The notes under the pieces are model-generated. The model was not told the DNA's origin, searched no databases, and saw only the letters and a program-made list of their open reading frames with translations. From the NCBI RefSeq assembly GCF_020297365.1, contig NZ_JAIXIG010000001.1, positions 59,105 to 123,104 of the forward strand: a DNA stretch of 64,000 nucleotides. The letters run 5' to 3'. This DNA comes from Curtobacterium oceanosedimentum (GTDB lineage: Bacteria > Actinomycetota > Actinomycetes > Actinomycetales > Microbacteriaceae). Positions 1 through 8,428 of the stretch are shown here, one piece after another. Made by a program: the position numbers and the translations under genes. The first letter of the stretch is position 1. Each line of letters starts with the position of its first letter.

Positions 1-440
1 AGGACGCGCTGGCCGGCCTGCAGCTGCCCGTCGTCGAACAGGGCCTGCCAGGCGGTGAGTGCCACGGACGGCAGCGCCGCGGCGTCGGCGAGCGGGATGG
101 TCGTCGGTGCCGGGACGACCGCGTCGGCCGGAGCGACCACGTACTCGGCGGCGCCGCCGTCGCGCTCCATCGGCAGGAACGCGATGACCGCGTCACCGAC
201 GGCGATCCCGTCGACGCCCTCGCCGAGCGCGTCGACGGTGCCGGAGACGTCGTAGCCGGGGACGTGCGGCAGCTGGACCGGGATCGGCAGGAACCCGCCG
301 CGCATCCCGTCGTCCGCGGCGTTGAAGGCCGAAGCGGCGACGCGGAGTCGCACCTGCCCGGCGGCCGGGGTGGGCTGGTCGACGTCCTCGGTGCGGAGCA
401 CCTCGGGACCGCCGACCTCGTGGAACCGTACTGCCTGCAT
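1..440 (-). CDS. Quinone-oxidoreductase-like medium-chain reductase, partial (3' end outside window)
   Basis: The 146 visible codons encode the N-terminal GroES-like domain of an NADP-dependent medium-chain reductase of the zeta-crystallin (QOR) type. It begins MQAVRFHEVGGPEVL and carries the family signature HVPGYDVSGTV around residues 52-62. The zinc-ligand GHE motif of alcohol dehydrogenases is absent, which favours a zinc-free quinone or enone reductase. The window edge cuts the gene just before the Rossmann nucleotide-binding fold. It is transcribed away from a MarR regulator, with two palindromic operators in the 104-bp gap, so repression by that regulator relieved by an electrophile or quinone is a reasonable inference. 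The substrate cannot be read from the sequence. Confidence 0.8.
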   Translation of the reverse strand, partial: MQAVRFHEVGGPEVLRTEDVDQPTPAAGQVRLRVAASAFNAADDGMRGGFLPIPVQLPHVPGYDVSGTVDALGEGVDGIAVGDAVIAFLPMERDGGAAEYVVAPADAVVPAPTTIPLADAAALPSVALTAWQALFDDGQLQAGQRV

Positions 441-470
441 GATCGTGCCCTTCGTCGTGTGGTGCATCGT

Positions 471-490
471 TTGCTTCGAGTTCGAAGCAA
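471..490. promoter_or_regulatory. Palindromic operator 1 for the adjacent MarR regulator
   Basis: The arms TTGCTTCGA and TCGAAGCAA are perfectly inverted around a GT centre. The site lies 31 bp upstream of the reductase start, in the divergent promoter region. MarR-family dimers bind palindromes of this length, and a second copy lies 20 bp away. Confidence 0.7.
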
Positions 491-509
491 CTGGTGAGGA
501 CGCTACCAC

Positions 510-527
510 TGCTTCGAACTCGAAGCA
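510..527. promoter_or_regulatory. Palindromic operator 2 for the adjacent MarR regulator
   Basis: TGCTTCGA and TCGAAGCA are inverted around an AC centre. This is the same sequence as operator 1 read from the other strand. It ends 17 bp before the marR start codon, so it probably mediates autoregulation. Confidence 0.7.
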
Positions 528-544
528 ACAGGTAGGATGCAGAC

Positions 545-1039
545 ATGACCGGAGCGCCGACGTCCCTGTCCCCGACGCAGCTCGGGGCGTACTTCGCCTT
601 CACCGAGGTGAGCAGCCTGCTGCGCCACGCGGTCGAGCAGCAGCTGCGCGACGCCGGGGGCCTGAGCTCCGTGCAGTTCCAGCTGCTCGCCCGGCTCGGC
701 GACTCCCCGGACGGGCGACAGCGCATGACGGACCTGGCCGACGGCGTCGTCTACAGCCGGAGCGGGCTGACCTACCAGGCGCAGCTGCTCGAGAAGCGTG
801 GTCTGGTCACCCGGGCGCCGTCGCCGGACGACGAACGCAGCACCGTCGTCACCGTCACCGACGCCGGCAGGGCCGTGCTCGCGGACGTGTTCCCCGGGCA
901 CATCGCCGCCGTGCACGAGCTGCTGTTCGCGACGATGTCGGACGCCGACGTCGACAATCTCGCACGGATCCTCGGCAGGGCGGCGGAGCACCTCCGGGCC
1001 GACCCCCCGCGGTCGGCGGCCACCCGACGGCGCAGCTGA
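545..1039 (+). CDS. MarR-family transcriptional regulator
   Basis: This 164-residue protein has the usual MarR length and plan. An N-terminal dimerisation helix is followed by a winged helix-turn-helix at about residues 55-105. The wing PDDERSTVVTVTDAGR matches the family pattern of charged residues followed by a T.aG strand. A C-terminal helix completes the dimer interface. An AGGTAGG ribosome site precedes the ATG. The gene is divergent from a quinone-reductase-like gene and two matched palindromes separate them, so it probably represses both itself and the reductase. No Cys is available for thiol sensing, so a small aromatic or quinone ligand is more likely than disulfide-based sensing. 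Confidence 0.88.
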   Translation: MTGAPTSLSPTQLGAYFAFTEVSSLLRHAVEQQLRDAGGLSSVQFQLLARLGDSPDGRQRMTDLADGVVYSRSGLTYQAQLLEKRGLVTRAPSPDDERSTVVTVTDAGRAVLADVFPGHIAAVHELLFATMSDADVDNLARILGRAAEHLRADPPRSAATRRRS

Positions 1040-1049
1040 CCACAGCACG

Positions 1050-1081
1050 ACGGCCGACCGCTCGGGGGAGCGGTCGGCCGT
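1050..1081. terminator. Bidirectional terminator between marR-like and beta-helix genes
   Basis: A perfect 14-bp stem (ACGGCCGACCGCTC and its complement) closes a GGGG loop. It lies between the convergent ends of two genes. There is no U-tract, as is common in high-GC actinobacteria. Confidence 0.8.
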
Positions 1082-1117
1082 CACGCCGTCAGGAGCGGTC
1101 GCTCCCGCGGGCGCCGA

Positions 1118-2896
1118 TCAGTTGTACGCGGTCAGTCGGTTCGGCGCGGTGTTGCCGGCCGGCGTCGGCACCGCACCGCCCACGCCGTTGATGATGCTCG
1201 AGATCGTGCCGGTGTCACCGAGCGAGACGGTGACCAGGTTGTGCGCCCGGACGCCCGCGGTCTGCGGGACCTCGAACGCGCGGTCGGCGTGGACACTCGG
1301 GTTGACGTTGAAGAACGAGTAGACGCCGCCGCCCCAGATCTCGTGCTTCGTGACGTTCGACGCGACCTTGTACGCGGCCCATCCGTCGCCCGTCGGGCTC
1401 CGCCACGAGGCGTTGTCCGGCACGTCGTACGGCATCTCGTTCTGGAAGAAGATCGTCCGCCCGTTGTTGCCGTTCCAGAGCACCTCGTACTGCTGGTAGT
1501 GCTCGACGAACAGCCCGGTCGCCAGCACGTCGTTGCCGTTCACCTCGACGCCGGTCGCGCCGGTGTTGACGGTCCACCCGGTCGGTGCCCCGCCGTGGTC
1601 GGCGCGCCAGGCCCAGATGTGGTCGACGAGGGTGTCGTCGGCGTTGACCTGGAGCGTGGTCGTCGCCCTGCCCTGCACGCTCGAGCCGACGCGGAAGAAC
1701 ACGTCCTGGATGCTCTGCGGGTCACCGGCGTGGTCGACGTGCGACCCGGACGTGCCGAGGCGGACGAGCTGCGCGCTGTTCTGCGTGCCCGCGTCGACGA
1801 CGAGGTTCGACACGTTCACACCGGCGACGTCCGTCGAGGTGAGCACCGCGTTGCCCCTGGTGGGCACCAAGGTCGGGAACCCGATGCCCGTGACGACGGT
1901 GTCCGGTCGGGTGACGGTGATCGCCGCGTCGAGCTGGTACGTGCCCGGCGTGAAGAACAGGTTCAGGCCCTGGGCCAGCGCGCTGTTGATCGTCGCCGCG
2001 GAGTCACCCGGGTGGGCGACGTAGAAGTTCCGCATCGGGATGTCGGTGCCGGCGGTGTTCGGCCAGGTGACGCCGCTCGAGTCCTGCCGCAGCGACGGGA
2101 CGAACACGTGGTACTTGTTCGACGAGTCCACGTACAGGTACGGCTTCTCGCGCGTGGTCGGGGTGGTACCGAGCGTCGTGTAGCTCTTCGAGAAGTCGTT
2201 CGCCGGTGCGCCCTGCACGCCGGAGAACGTCATGTTCCAGTTGCCGCCCTGCCACGAGCCGATCGTCGAGTTGCGCGTGTACCACTGCTGCTGGGACCCG
2301 GAGGTGACCGTCCCGTCGACCTTGCTGTCGGCGATGTAGCCACCGGAGGAGTAGCCCTGGCCGCCGTCCTGGTTCGAGGGACCCATCGTCAGGTTGCCCT
2401 TGACGTGCACGCGGCGCATCGGTGCCGCCTGTGACACGGCCCACCGGTCGGTGCCGCTCTCCGGCGCGATGGCGACGTTCTCGACCGACCGCCAGAAGTT
2501 CTGCGTCGCGTTCTTCTCGTCGCCGGCGTTCCACCCGGAGTCGACGTTCACGGCGCCGTTGATGGTCACGTCGTCGGGGTTCTTCCCGAGCCCGGCGATC
2601 GAGGTGTAGAAGCCGAGGTTCGCCCAGACCCGCCCGTAGTTGCCGGGCTTGAACAGGAAGGCGTGCCGCTGCGTGCCGAACTGCGCGGTGGTGCTGCGGA
2701 GCTGGCTGGTGAACGCGGCGTCGACGTCGGCCTGGATGGTCGAGGCGGGGACCGAGGGGTCGTAGATCTTCACGTTGCTGCCGAAGTCCGGGGTGTCGCT
2801 CGTGGCGACCGCCTGGGCCGAGACCGCCGGTGCCAGTGCCCCCACGACACCGACGCTCAGCGCGAGCGCGAGGATCCGGTTCATCCGTCGTTGCAT
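1118..2896 (-). CDS. Secreted right-handed beta-helix protein, possibly GH55-like glucanase
   Basis: This 592-residue protein starts with a Sec signal peptide (hydrophobic ILALALSVGVVGALAPAVSA, cleavage after about residue 30). The rest is a repetitive, glycine- and asparagine-rich sequence with the periodicity of parallel beta-helices. Two halves are visible, each opening with a phrase like HAFLFKPGNYG (about residue 80) or NLFFTPGTYQL (about residue 315). Two tandem beta-helix domains of this type, in about 550-600 residues, are the architecture of bacterial GH55 exo-beta-1,3-glucanases. I did not verify catalytic residues, so GH55 is a suggestion. Many actinobacterial relatives carry meaningless annotations such as adenylyl cyclase or coagulation factor domain. 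A second in-frame ATG lies four codons downstream. Confidence 0.65.
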   Translation of the reverse strand: MQRRMNRILALALSVGVVGALAPAVSAQAVATSDTPDFGSNVKIYDPSVPASTIQADVDAAFTSQLRSTTAQFGTQRHAFLFKPGNYGRVWANLGFYTSIAGLGKNPDDVTINGAVNVDSGWNAGDEKNATQNFWRSVENVAIAPESGTDRWAVSQAAPMRRVHVKGNLTMGPSNQDGGQGYSSGGYIADSKVDGTVTSGSQQQWYTRNSTIGSWQGGNWNMTFSGVQGAPANDFSKSYTTLGTTPTTREKPYLYVDSSNKYHVFVPSLRQDSSGVTWPNTAGTDIPMRNFYVAHPGDSAATINSALAQGLNLFFTPGTYQLDAAITVTRPDTVVTGIGFPTLVPTRGNAVLTSTDVAGVNVSNLVVDAGTQNSAQLVRLGTSGSHVDHAGDPQSIQDVFFRVGSSVQGRATTTLQVNADDTLVDHIWAWRADHGGAPTGWTVNTGATGVEVNGNDVLATGLFVEHYQQYEVLWNGNNGRTIFFQNEMPYDVPDNASWRSPTGDGWAAYKVASNVTKHEIWGGGVYSFFNVNPSVHADRAFEVPQTAGVRAHNLVTVSLGDTGTISSIINGVGGAVPTPAGNTAPNRLTAYN

Positions 2897-3014
2897 GATG
2901 CTCGATTCGTCATCGTGCGGCGTCGTTGCCGCACGCGAGCGACGCTAGCCCCGATCGAGCGTCCGGACAGTCGGACGAACGGCGGACAAGCGGCGGACGA
3001 GTGATCCCGGGCGA

Positions 3015-3203
3015 TCAGCTCCGGGGCGCGCGCACCAGGAAGAGCGTGATCGCGCCGAGCACGGCCGCGCCGACGATGAGCACCCACGCCGCGACGATCA
3101 CGGGGCCGTCCCACGGGGTGAACAGCAGGCCGACACCGGCGACCAGGGCGATCGCGGCGCCGAGGAGCGCGAGTCGGTGCGGGGAGCGTGTCACCGCTGC
3201 CAC
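3015..3203 (-). CDS. Small two-helix membrane protein, function unknown
   Basis: A 62-residue frame starting at GTG encodes two hydrophobic segments, LALLGAAIALVAGVGLLF and IVAAWVLIVGAAVLGAITLFL, separated by the turn TPWDGP. It ends in a basic tail (RAPRS). The hydrophobicity is confined to this part of a much longer open frame, which supports a short real gene. A second GTG lies three codons downstream. The CAGGAGG upstream is further away than usual, so the start is uncertain. It lies head to head with the penicillin-binding protein gene, with about 157 bp between the starts. No function can be assigned. Confidence 0.5.
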   Translation of the reverse strand: MAAVTRSPHRLALLGAAIALVAGVGLLFTPWDGPVIVAAWVLIVGAAVLGAITLFLVRAPRS

Positions 3204-3360
3204 GGTACAGGCCCGGCCCTGGGCCTCCTGTCGCGCGCACACCGGCACTTTCCCAGCGGACGTGGCGGTGTTCCGCGGGGGAGTCCCGGCAGACGTCCGA
3301 GCAGTGCTGGGACGCTCCTCGAGCCGGACCCGTGGGGGTGCGGCCGAGGGGGAGGACGAC

Positions 3361-5415
3361 ATGAGGATGCGACGTGCAGGGGGAGCCGCGCTCGGCTTCG
3401 TGGGGGGCAGCGTGCTCGCCGGGTTGCTGGTGAGCGTCGGGGTGACACCGGTCATCGCGGTCGCCGGGGTGGGCACGACCTCGGCCATCGGGCTGTTCGA
3501 GTCGCTGCCGGAGGACATCGAGATCGGCCAACTGCCGCAGCGCAACCAGATCTGGGCGTACCGCGGCGGTGCACCGGTGCACCTGGCGGACGTCTGGGCC
3601 CAGGACCGGCAGGAGCTCACGCTCGAGCAGATCGACGACGACCTGGAGCACGCGGCGGTCGACGGCGAGGACAAGCGCTTCTTCGAGACCGGCGGTGTGG
3701 ACGCCACGTCCGTCGTCCGGTCGCTCGTGAGCATCGCTGCCTCTCGGGGCGAGGGCGGGTCGGGTGGTTCGACCCTGACGATGCAGCTCGTGCGGAACAT
3801 CAAGATCCAGCAGGCGAGCGAACTGCCCACCGCCGAGGAGCGCGAGGCCGCGTACGAGGACGCGACCCGGCGGACACCGCAGCGCAAGCTCGCCGAGATG
3901 AAGCTCGCGATCAGCCTGGCGGAGCAGTACAGCAAGCAGGAGATCCTGGCGGCGTACCTGAACATCGCCTACTTCGGCGACCAGACCTACGGCGTGCAGT
4001 CGGCGGCGCAGCACTACTACGGCAGGTCGGCGTCCGACCTGACCCCGGCCGAGGCGGCGTCCCTCATCGCGATCGTGCAGTGGCCGGAGCGTCGGGACCT
4101 GTCGACGCCGGACCACCACCGCGACAACGCCGCCCGGCGGAACGTGATCCTGCGCTCGATGCACGAGCAGGGGCACCTGTCGACGGCGGAGTACCGCACC
4201 GCGCGGCAGTCCCGCGTCGCCGACGCCGTCCACCTGACGGCTCCGCAGCAGGGGTGCCAGGCGGTCGAGGTCGGCGCCGAGTTCTTCTGCGACCACGCGG
4301 TGACCATCGCCCAGCGGCTCCCGCAGCTCGGCGTGACGGCGCAGCAGCGTGCGGACGCATGGCGCACCGGCGGCTACCGGATCCAGACCACGCTCGACCT
4401 CGACCTGAACGCCGAGCAGAAGCGGCTGCTCGACCAGTACGACCCGAAGACCGAGACCCGGCTGGCGCTCGGCGCCACGTTCGACACGGTCGAGGCCCGG
4501 ACCGGCCGTGTGCTGACGATGGCCCAGAACACCGACCACGACCGGTCGTCCCAGGCGCCCCGCACCGCCACCTCGCTGAACTACGCCACCGACGAGGCGG
4601 ACGGCAGCTCGACCGGGTTCCAGACCGGGTCGACGTACAAGATGTTCACGCTGCTCGCCTGGATCGAGGCGGGCCGGAGTCCGGACACCGTGGTGGACGG
4701 CACGCCCCACCCGCACAGCGAGTGGACCGCGTGCGGCGCACCCGCCTCGGCGTTCTGGCAGCCGAAGAACGACTCACCCGGCCAGCGCGGCCCGTACACC
4801 GTCCGCGCGGCGACGGCGCAGTCGGTCAACGCGGCGTACCAGTCGATGGCGGAGCAGCTCGACCTGTGCGACATCCGCGACGTGGCGCAGCGACTCGGCG
4901 TGCACCTGGCCACGGGCGGCGAGCTGCCGTGGAACCCGGCGTCGCTGCTCGGCACCGAGAGCATCGCGCCGCTCACCATGGCGTCGGCCTACGCCGGCAT
5001 CGCGAACGGCGGGCGCTTCTGTTCCCCGATCGTCATCGACCAGGTCACCGCCCCCGACGGCGAGGAGCTCGGCGGGCAACCGCAGCACTGCACGCAGGCG
5101 GTGTCGCCGCAGACCGCGGCCACCGCGTTCGACGTCATGCAGGGCGCCTTCCGCGGTGGCACGGCGGACGGCGGGCAGACCCCGGACGGGGCGACCCTGT
5201 TCGGCAAGACCGGCACCACAGACGCGGCCGACCAGGTGTGGTTGGTGGGCGGGACCTCGCGGGCCGTCACCGCCTACTGGCAGGGCAACACGGACGGTGC
5301 GAAGCACAACCTGCGGTCGTTCTCCAACGGCCAGGGCGGCACCTACGCGGGATCGCGCGCCGCCGTGTGGCGCCAGGCGCAGACGGCGGTGAACGCCGCG
5401 CTGCCGGTCGGCTGA
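3361..5415 (+). CDS. Bifunctional penicillin-binding protein (glycosyltransferase GT51 plus transpeptidase)
   Basis: This 684-residue class A PBP polymerises and crosslinks peptidoglycan outside the membrane. A single N-terminal transmembrane segment spans about residues 9-35. The GT51 domain carries the catalytic glutamate in VDGEDKRFFE (E103) and the second motif GGSTLTMQLVRN (135-146). The transpeptidase domain has the Ser-x-x-Lys motif STYK (S424-K427), SVN (488-490) and KTGTT (from K616). The ATG at 3361 is chosen because GGGGGAGGACGAC gives a strong ribosome site and the membrane anchor follows at once; the reading frame stays open upstream, but without protein-like sequence. The GT motif reads GGSTLTMQ instead of the common GGSTITQQ, a modest divergence. 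It stands alone as a single-gene unit. Confidence 0.92.
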   Translation: MRMRRAGGAALGFVGGSVLAGLLVSVGVTPVIAVAGVGTTSAIGLFESLPEDIEIGQLPQRNQIWAYRGGAPVHLADVWAQDRQELTLEQIDDDLEHAAVDGEDKRFFETGGVDATSVVRSLVSIAASRGEGGSGGSTLTMQLVRNIKIQQASELPTAEEREAAYEDATRRTPQRKLAEMKLAISLAEQYSKQEILAAYLNIAYFGDQTYGVQSAAQHYYGRSASDLTPAEAASLIAIVQWPERRDLSTPDHHRDNAARRNVILRSMHEQGHLSTAEYRTARQSRVADAVHLTAPQQGCQAVEVGAEFFCDHAVTIAQRLPQLGVTAQQRADAWRTGGYRIQTTLDLDLNAEQKRLLDQYDPKTETRLALGATFDTVEARTGRVLTMAQNTDHDRSSQAPRTATSLNYATDEADGSSTGFQTGSTYKMFTLLAWIEAGRSPDTVVDGTPHPHSEWTACGAPASAFWQPKNDSPGQRGPYTVRAATAQSVNAAYQSMAEQLDLCDIRDVAQRLGVHLATGGELPWNPASLLGTESIAPLTMASAYAGIANGGRFCSPIVIDQVTAPDGEELGGQPQHCTQAVSPQTAATAFDVMQGAFRGGTADGGQTPDGATLFGKTGTTDAADQVWLVGGTSRAVTAYWQGNTDGAKHNLRSFSNGQGGTYAGSRAAVWRQAQTAVNAALPVG

Positions 5416-5451
5416 CGGTCCGGCAGGTGACCACGGACGGACGGGTGCGTC

Positions 5452-6471
5452 CTAGGACAGCTTCTTGCTGTCCTCGAGCCAGCCCGCCATCTTCGTCATG
5501 TAGTCGGCCTGCGACGCGTAGTCGAGGGCCGGGAACGTCCAGCTATGGACCTGACCGGCCTCGAGCGCCGCGTTGTCGGCGAAGGTCGGCTGCTTCTCGA
5601 GGTCGGCGACCTGGTAGCCCTGCTGCGACAGCAGCAGGACGTCACCGGTGATCTGGCCGGCGTTCTCCCACGAGTAGATGCCCCAGTAGAAGCCCTTCGG
5701 CTTCGGGTCCACGAAGTCGACGCCGAACGACGAGTACATCTGCAGCGACGGCTCGTCGCTCGGGCGGGTCACGTAGGCGCCGCTGCCGTCGGCGAACATC
5801 GAGACGACCGACAGGTCCTTGTCCTTCGTGACCTGCTCGAGCTCCTCCGCGGCGGTGTCGAAACGCTGCTCGGCGGCGTCGATCGTCGACTCCTTCGCAC
5901 CGAGGGACTCGGACAGGTCCGCGATCTCCTCGATGACGTCCTCGCCCTTGCCGCCCCACTTGACCTGGGCGACCGGCGCGATGGCCTCGATCTGCGCCTG
6001 CTGGTCCTTGTCCTTGAACCCGTAGCCGGGCTGCGTCGTGTCGAGCGTGCCCTTCTCGTCCTTGGGGTAGACCGAGGTCACGACGAGGTCGGGCTTGAGC
6101 GCGGCGAGCTGCTCGAGGTCGATGTCGCCGTAGGCCGTACCGAGCTGGGTGATGCCGTCGGTGTCGAGGTCGTCGAACCGGGCGTCCTTCGCCATGGTCA
6201 GCTGCCCGAAGGTGCCGACGGGCTTGAGGCCGTACTCGATGAACGACAGCGCGATGTCGTTGAGGACGACGACGCGCTCCGGCGTGTGGTCGACCTTGAC
6301 GGTCGCGCCGGTGGCGTCCTCGTAGGACCAGGCCTTCGACGCGGCGGCGCCGCCGTCGGCGTCGGAGTCGTCCGTGCCGCCGGTGCTCGAGCAGCCGGTG
6401 AGCAGGAGGGCCGAGACGGTCACGGATGTCAGGAGGGCGGCGCGCAGGTGGCCACGTCGGGAGTGCTTCAC
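5452..6471 (-). CDS. Iron-siderophore ABC transporter substrate-binding lipoprotein
   Basis: This 339-residue FecB/FhuD-type protein has a basic N-terminus, a hydrophobic segment and the lipobox LLTGC near residue 25, so it is membrane-anchored and captures ferric siderophore outside the cell. The class III fold is indicated by RVVVLNDIALSFIEYGLKPV and the long central helix region. The GTG at 6471 is chosen because it places the signal peptide at the N-terminus; the frame continues upstream only as out-of-context sequence. An iron box overlaps the region directly upstream of the start. The ATPase gene of the same system ends 11 bp upstream, so the protein can be made from the operon mRNA and from its own iron-regulated promoter. 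Confidence 0.88.
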   Translation of the reverse strand: MKHSRRGHLRAALLTSVTVSALLLTGCSSTGGTDDSDADGGAAASKAWSYEDATGATVKVDHTPERVVVLNDIALSFIEYGLKPVGTFGQLTMAKDARFDDLDTDGITQLGTAYGDIDLEQLAALKPDLVVTSVYPKDEKGTLDTTQPGYGFKDKDQQAQIEAIAPVAQVKWGGKGEDVIEEIADLSESLGAKESTIDAAEQRFDTAAEELEQVTKDKDLSVVSMFADGSGAYVTRPSDEPSLQMYSSFGVDFVDPKPKGFYWGIYSWENAGQITGDVLLLSQQGYQVADLEKQPTFADNAALEAGQVHSWTFPALDYASQADYMTKMAGWLEDSKKLS

Positions 6472-6472
6472 G

Positions 6473-6491
6473 TTAGGAGAGGCTAACCTAA
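6473..6491. promoter_or_regulatory. Iron box (IdeR/DmdR-type operator) upstream of the siderophore-binding protein
   Basis: TTAGGAGAGGCTAACCTAA matches 17 of 19 positions of the actinobacterial iron-box consensus TTAGGTTAGGCTAACCTAA. It lies immediately upstream of the GTG start and overlaps the stop codon of the ATPase gene. Iron-loaded IdeR/DmdR would block transcription from here. Confidence 0.8.
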
Positions 6492-7349
6492 GTTCCCGGC
6501 CGGCGCCAGTGCGTCGTGCCGATCGGTGTGCAGCAGCCGGTCGTGCTCGTCGGCCTCGGGCACGATCATCGGAGCGCCGGTGACCGGGTCGGGCACCACG
6601 CGGGCGTGCAGCCCGAACGCGTGCTCGAGCAGGGCCGGGGTCAGGACCTCGTCCGGTGCGCCGTCGGCAGCGACCCCGCCGTCGTGCAGCACGACGAGCC
6701 GGTCGGAGTACCGCGCGGCCAGGGACAGGTCGTGCAGGACCATGACGACGGTCGATCCCTGCTCGCGGTTCAGGCGGCGGACCAGGCGCAGCACCTCGAG
6801 CTGGTGGGCGAGGTCGAGGTAGGTCGTCGGCTCGTCGAGCAGGAGCGTCTCGGCCTGCTGCGCGACGACGAGGGCGATCCAGGCGCGCTGGCGCTGCCCG
6901 CCGGACAGGCTGGCGACGTCGCGGTGCGCGACCTCGGTCAGGCCGGTCGCGGCGATCGCCTCCTCGGCGACGGCGGCGTCCTCGGCGGTCCAGGGCTTCG
7001 CCCACGACTGGTGCGGGTTCCGGCCCCGCATCACCAGGTCGAGCACGCTCGTGCCGGCCGGGGCGACGGGGGACTGCGGCAGGATCGCGAGCTTCCGGGC
7101 CACCTGCCGGTTCGGTTCCCGGCGGATCGGCACGCCGTCCAGCAGGACCTCGCCCGACTGCGGCTTGAGCACGCGGCCGAACGCCTTGAGCAGGGTCGAC
7201 TTGCCGCAGCCGTTCGCCCCGAGGAACGTCGTGACGGTGCCGCGCTCGACGCGCAGGTCCAGGTCCCGCAGCACCGGGTGCCGGTCGTAGCCGACGGACA
7301 GGGCCCTGGCTTCGAGGACGGGGGTGTCGTTCGGGTGGTGGGTCGTCAT
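6483..7349 (-). CDS. Iron-siderophore ABC transporter ATP-binding protein
   Basis: This 288-residue FepC/FecE-type ATPase powers ferric-siderophore import. It carries Walker A GANGCGKST, signature LSGGQRQRAW, Walker B LLLDEPTTYLD and the H-loop VLHDLSL. The ATG start overlaps the stop of the upstream permease as ATGA and has an AAGGAG ribosome site inside that gene, so translation is coupled. Its own stop codon lies within the iron box of the following lipoprotein gene. The conserved TTYLDL after Walker B is typical of iron-siderophore ATPases. Confidence 0.93.
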   Translation of the reverse strand: MTTHHPNDTPVLEARALSVGYDRHPVLRDLDLRVERGTVTTFLGANGCGKSTLLKAFGRVLKPQSGEVLLDGVPIRREPNRQVARKLAILPQSPVAPAGTSVLDLVMRGRNPHQSWAKPWTAEDAAVAEEAIAATGLTEVAHRDVASLSGGQRQRAWIALVVAQQAETLLLDEPTTYLDLAHQLEVLRLVRRLNREQGSTVVMVLHDLSLAARYSDRLVVLHDGGVAADGAPDEVLTPALLEHAFGLHARVVPDPVTGAPMIVPEADEHDRLLHTDRHDALAPAGNLG

Positions 7350-8428
7350 CGGGACATCTCCTTGCGGTGACGGACGAGGAGCCAGATCAGGTACGGCGCC
7401 CCGATCACGGTGGTGATGATGCCGACCGGCACCTGCCACGGGAACGCCGAGCGGGACAGCAGGTCGGCGGCGAGCACGAGCGCGGCACCGAGGGCACCGG
7501 CGAGCAGCAGGGGTGGACGGTTCGTGCCCGCCAGCCGGAGTCCGACCTGCGGCACCACGAACGCCACGAAGCCGACCGGCCCTGCGGCGGCCACGGCGGC
7601 GGCGGTCAGCACGACCGCGAGCCCGATGACGAGCAGGCGGTGGCGCTGGACGCCGAGTCCGACGCCGGTCGCGACCTCGTCGCCGAGCTGTCCGATGCCC
7701 AGGGCGGCGCTCGTCGCGAGCGCGATGGGCACCGCGACGGCCGCCACGACCAGCAGCGGCCAGACGCTGGCCCACGACGTGCTCGACAGGCTGCCGACGA
7801 GCCACTGCGACGCGGCCGCGGCGACCGTGATCTTCGCGCGGACCAGCAGGTAGCTCGTGACGGCGTCGAGCGTCGCGCCGACGCCGATGCCCACGAGCAC
7901 CAGGCGGTAGCTCTGCACGCCGCCGCGCCACCCGAGGCCGTAGACCAGCACCGCCGCGACGAGCGCACCGATCGTGGCCGCCACCGGGATGCCGCCGCCG
8001 AGGGCGATCGAGGACACCGAGTAGGTCCCGCCGCCCAGGACGATCGCGGCGACCGCACCGACGCTCGCTCCCGCGGTGACCCCGATGATGTCCGGGGTGC
8101 CGAGCGGGTTGCGCGTGAAGGTCTGCGTGAGCGCCCCGGCGACGCCGAGGGTCAGCCCGACGAGTGCGCCGGTCAGGACCCGGGGCAGCCGGAGCGTGGT
8201 GATGATGAAGGCGTCGGGGCCGGACTCCAGGCCGAGCAGCGAGCGCACGACGACGACGGGCGGGATGAAGGTCGAGCCGACCGCGACCCCGATGACGACG
8301 AGCACCAGGACGGCACCGAGCGAGGCGGCGGTGTACCAGAACACCCGGGGACGCCAGGCGAGTCCGATCGGTCCGATGCGGACGCCGGCACGACCGGGCG
8401 CGCGGCTCTGGACCGCTGCGCCGCTCAC
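7346..8428 (-). CDS. FecCD-family iron-siderophore ABC permease (second subunit)
   Basis: This 360-residue permease has about ten hydrophobic segments and FecCD hallmarks, including RLPRVLTGALVG, FTRNPLGTPDIIGVTAGAS and GPVGFVAFVVPQVGLRL. The GTG start overlaps the preceding permease stop as GTGA, which marks translational coupling. The long frame upstream of this GTG lacks protein-like sequence. Together with the permease upstream it forms the heterodimeric membrane channel for a ferric siderophore, energised by the downstream ATPase. Confidence 0.92.
   Translation of the reverse strand: MSGAAVQSRAPGRAGVRIGPIGLAWRPRVFWYTAASLGAVLVLVVIGVAVGSTFIPPVVVVRSLLGLESGPDAFIITTLRLPRVLTGALVGLTLGVAGALTQTFTRNPLGTPDIIGVTAGASVGAVAAIVLGGGTYSVSSIALGGGIPVAATIGALVAAVLVYGLGWRGGVQSYRLVLVGIGVGATLDAVTSYLLVRAKITVAAAASQWLVGSLSSTSWASVWPLLVVAAVAVPIALATSAALGIGQLGDEVATGVGLGVQRHRLLVIGLAVVLTAAAVAAAGPVGFVAFVVPQVGLRLAGTNRPPLLLAGALGAALVLAADLLSRSAFPWQVPVGIITTVIGAPYLIWLLVRHRKEMSR

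Noticed and set aside
2926..3360. N-terminal extension of the penicillin-binding protein
   Set aside because: The frame is open, but the sequence is Arg/Ser/Pro rich. A strong ribosome site and membrane anchor start at 3361.
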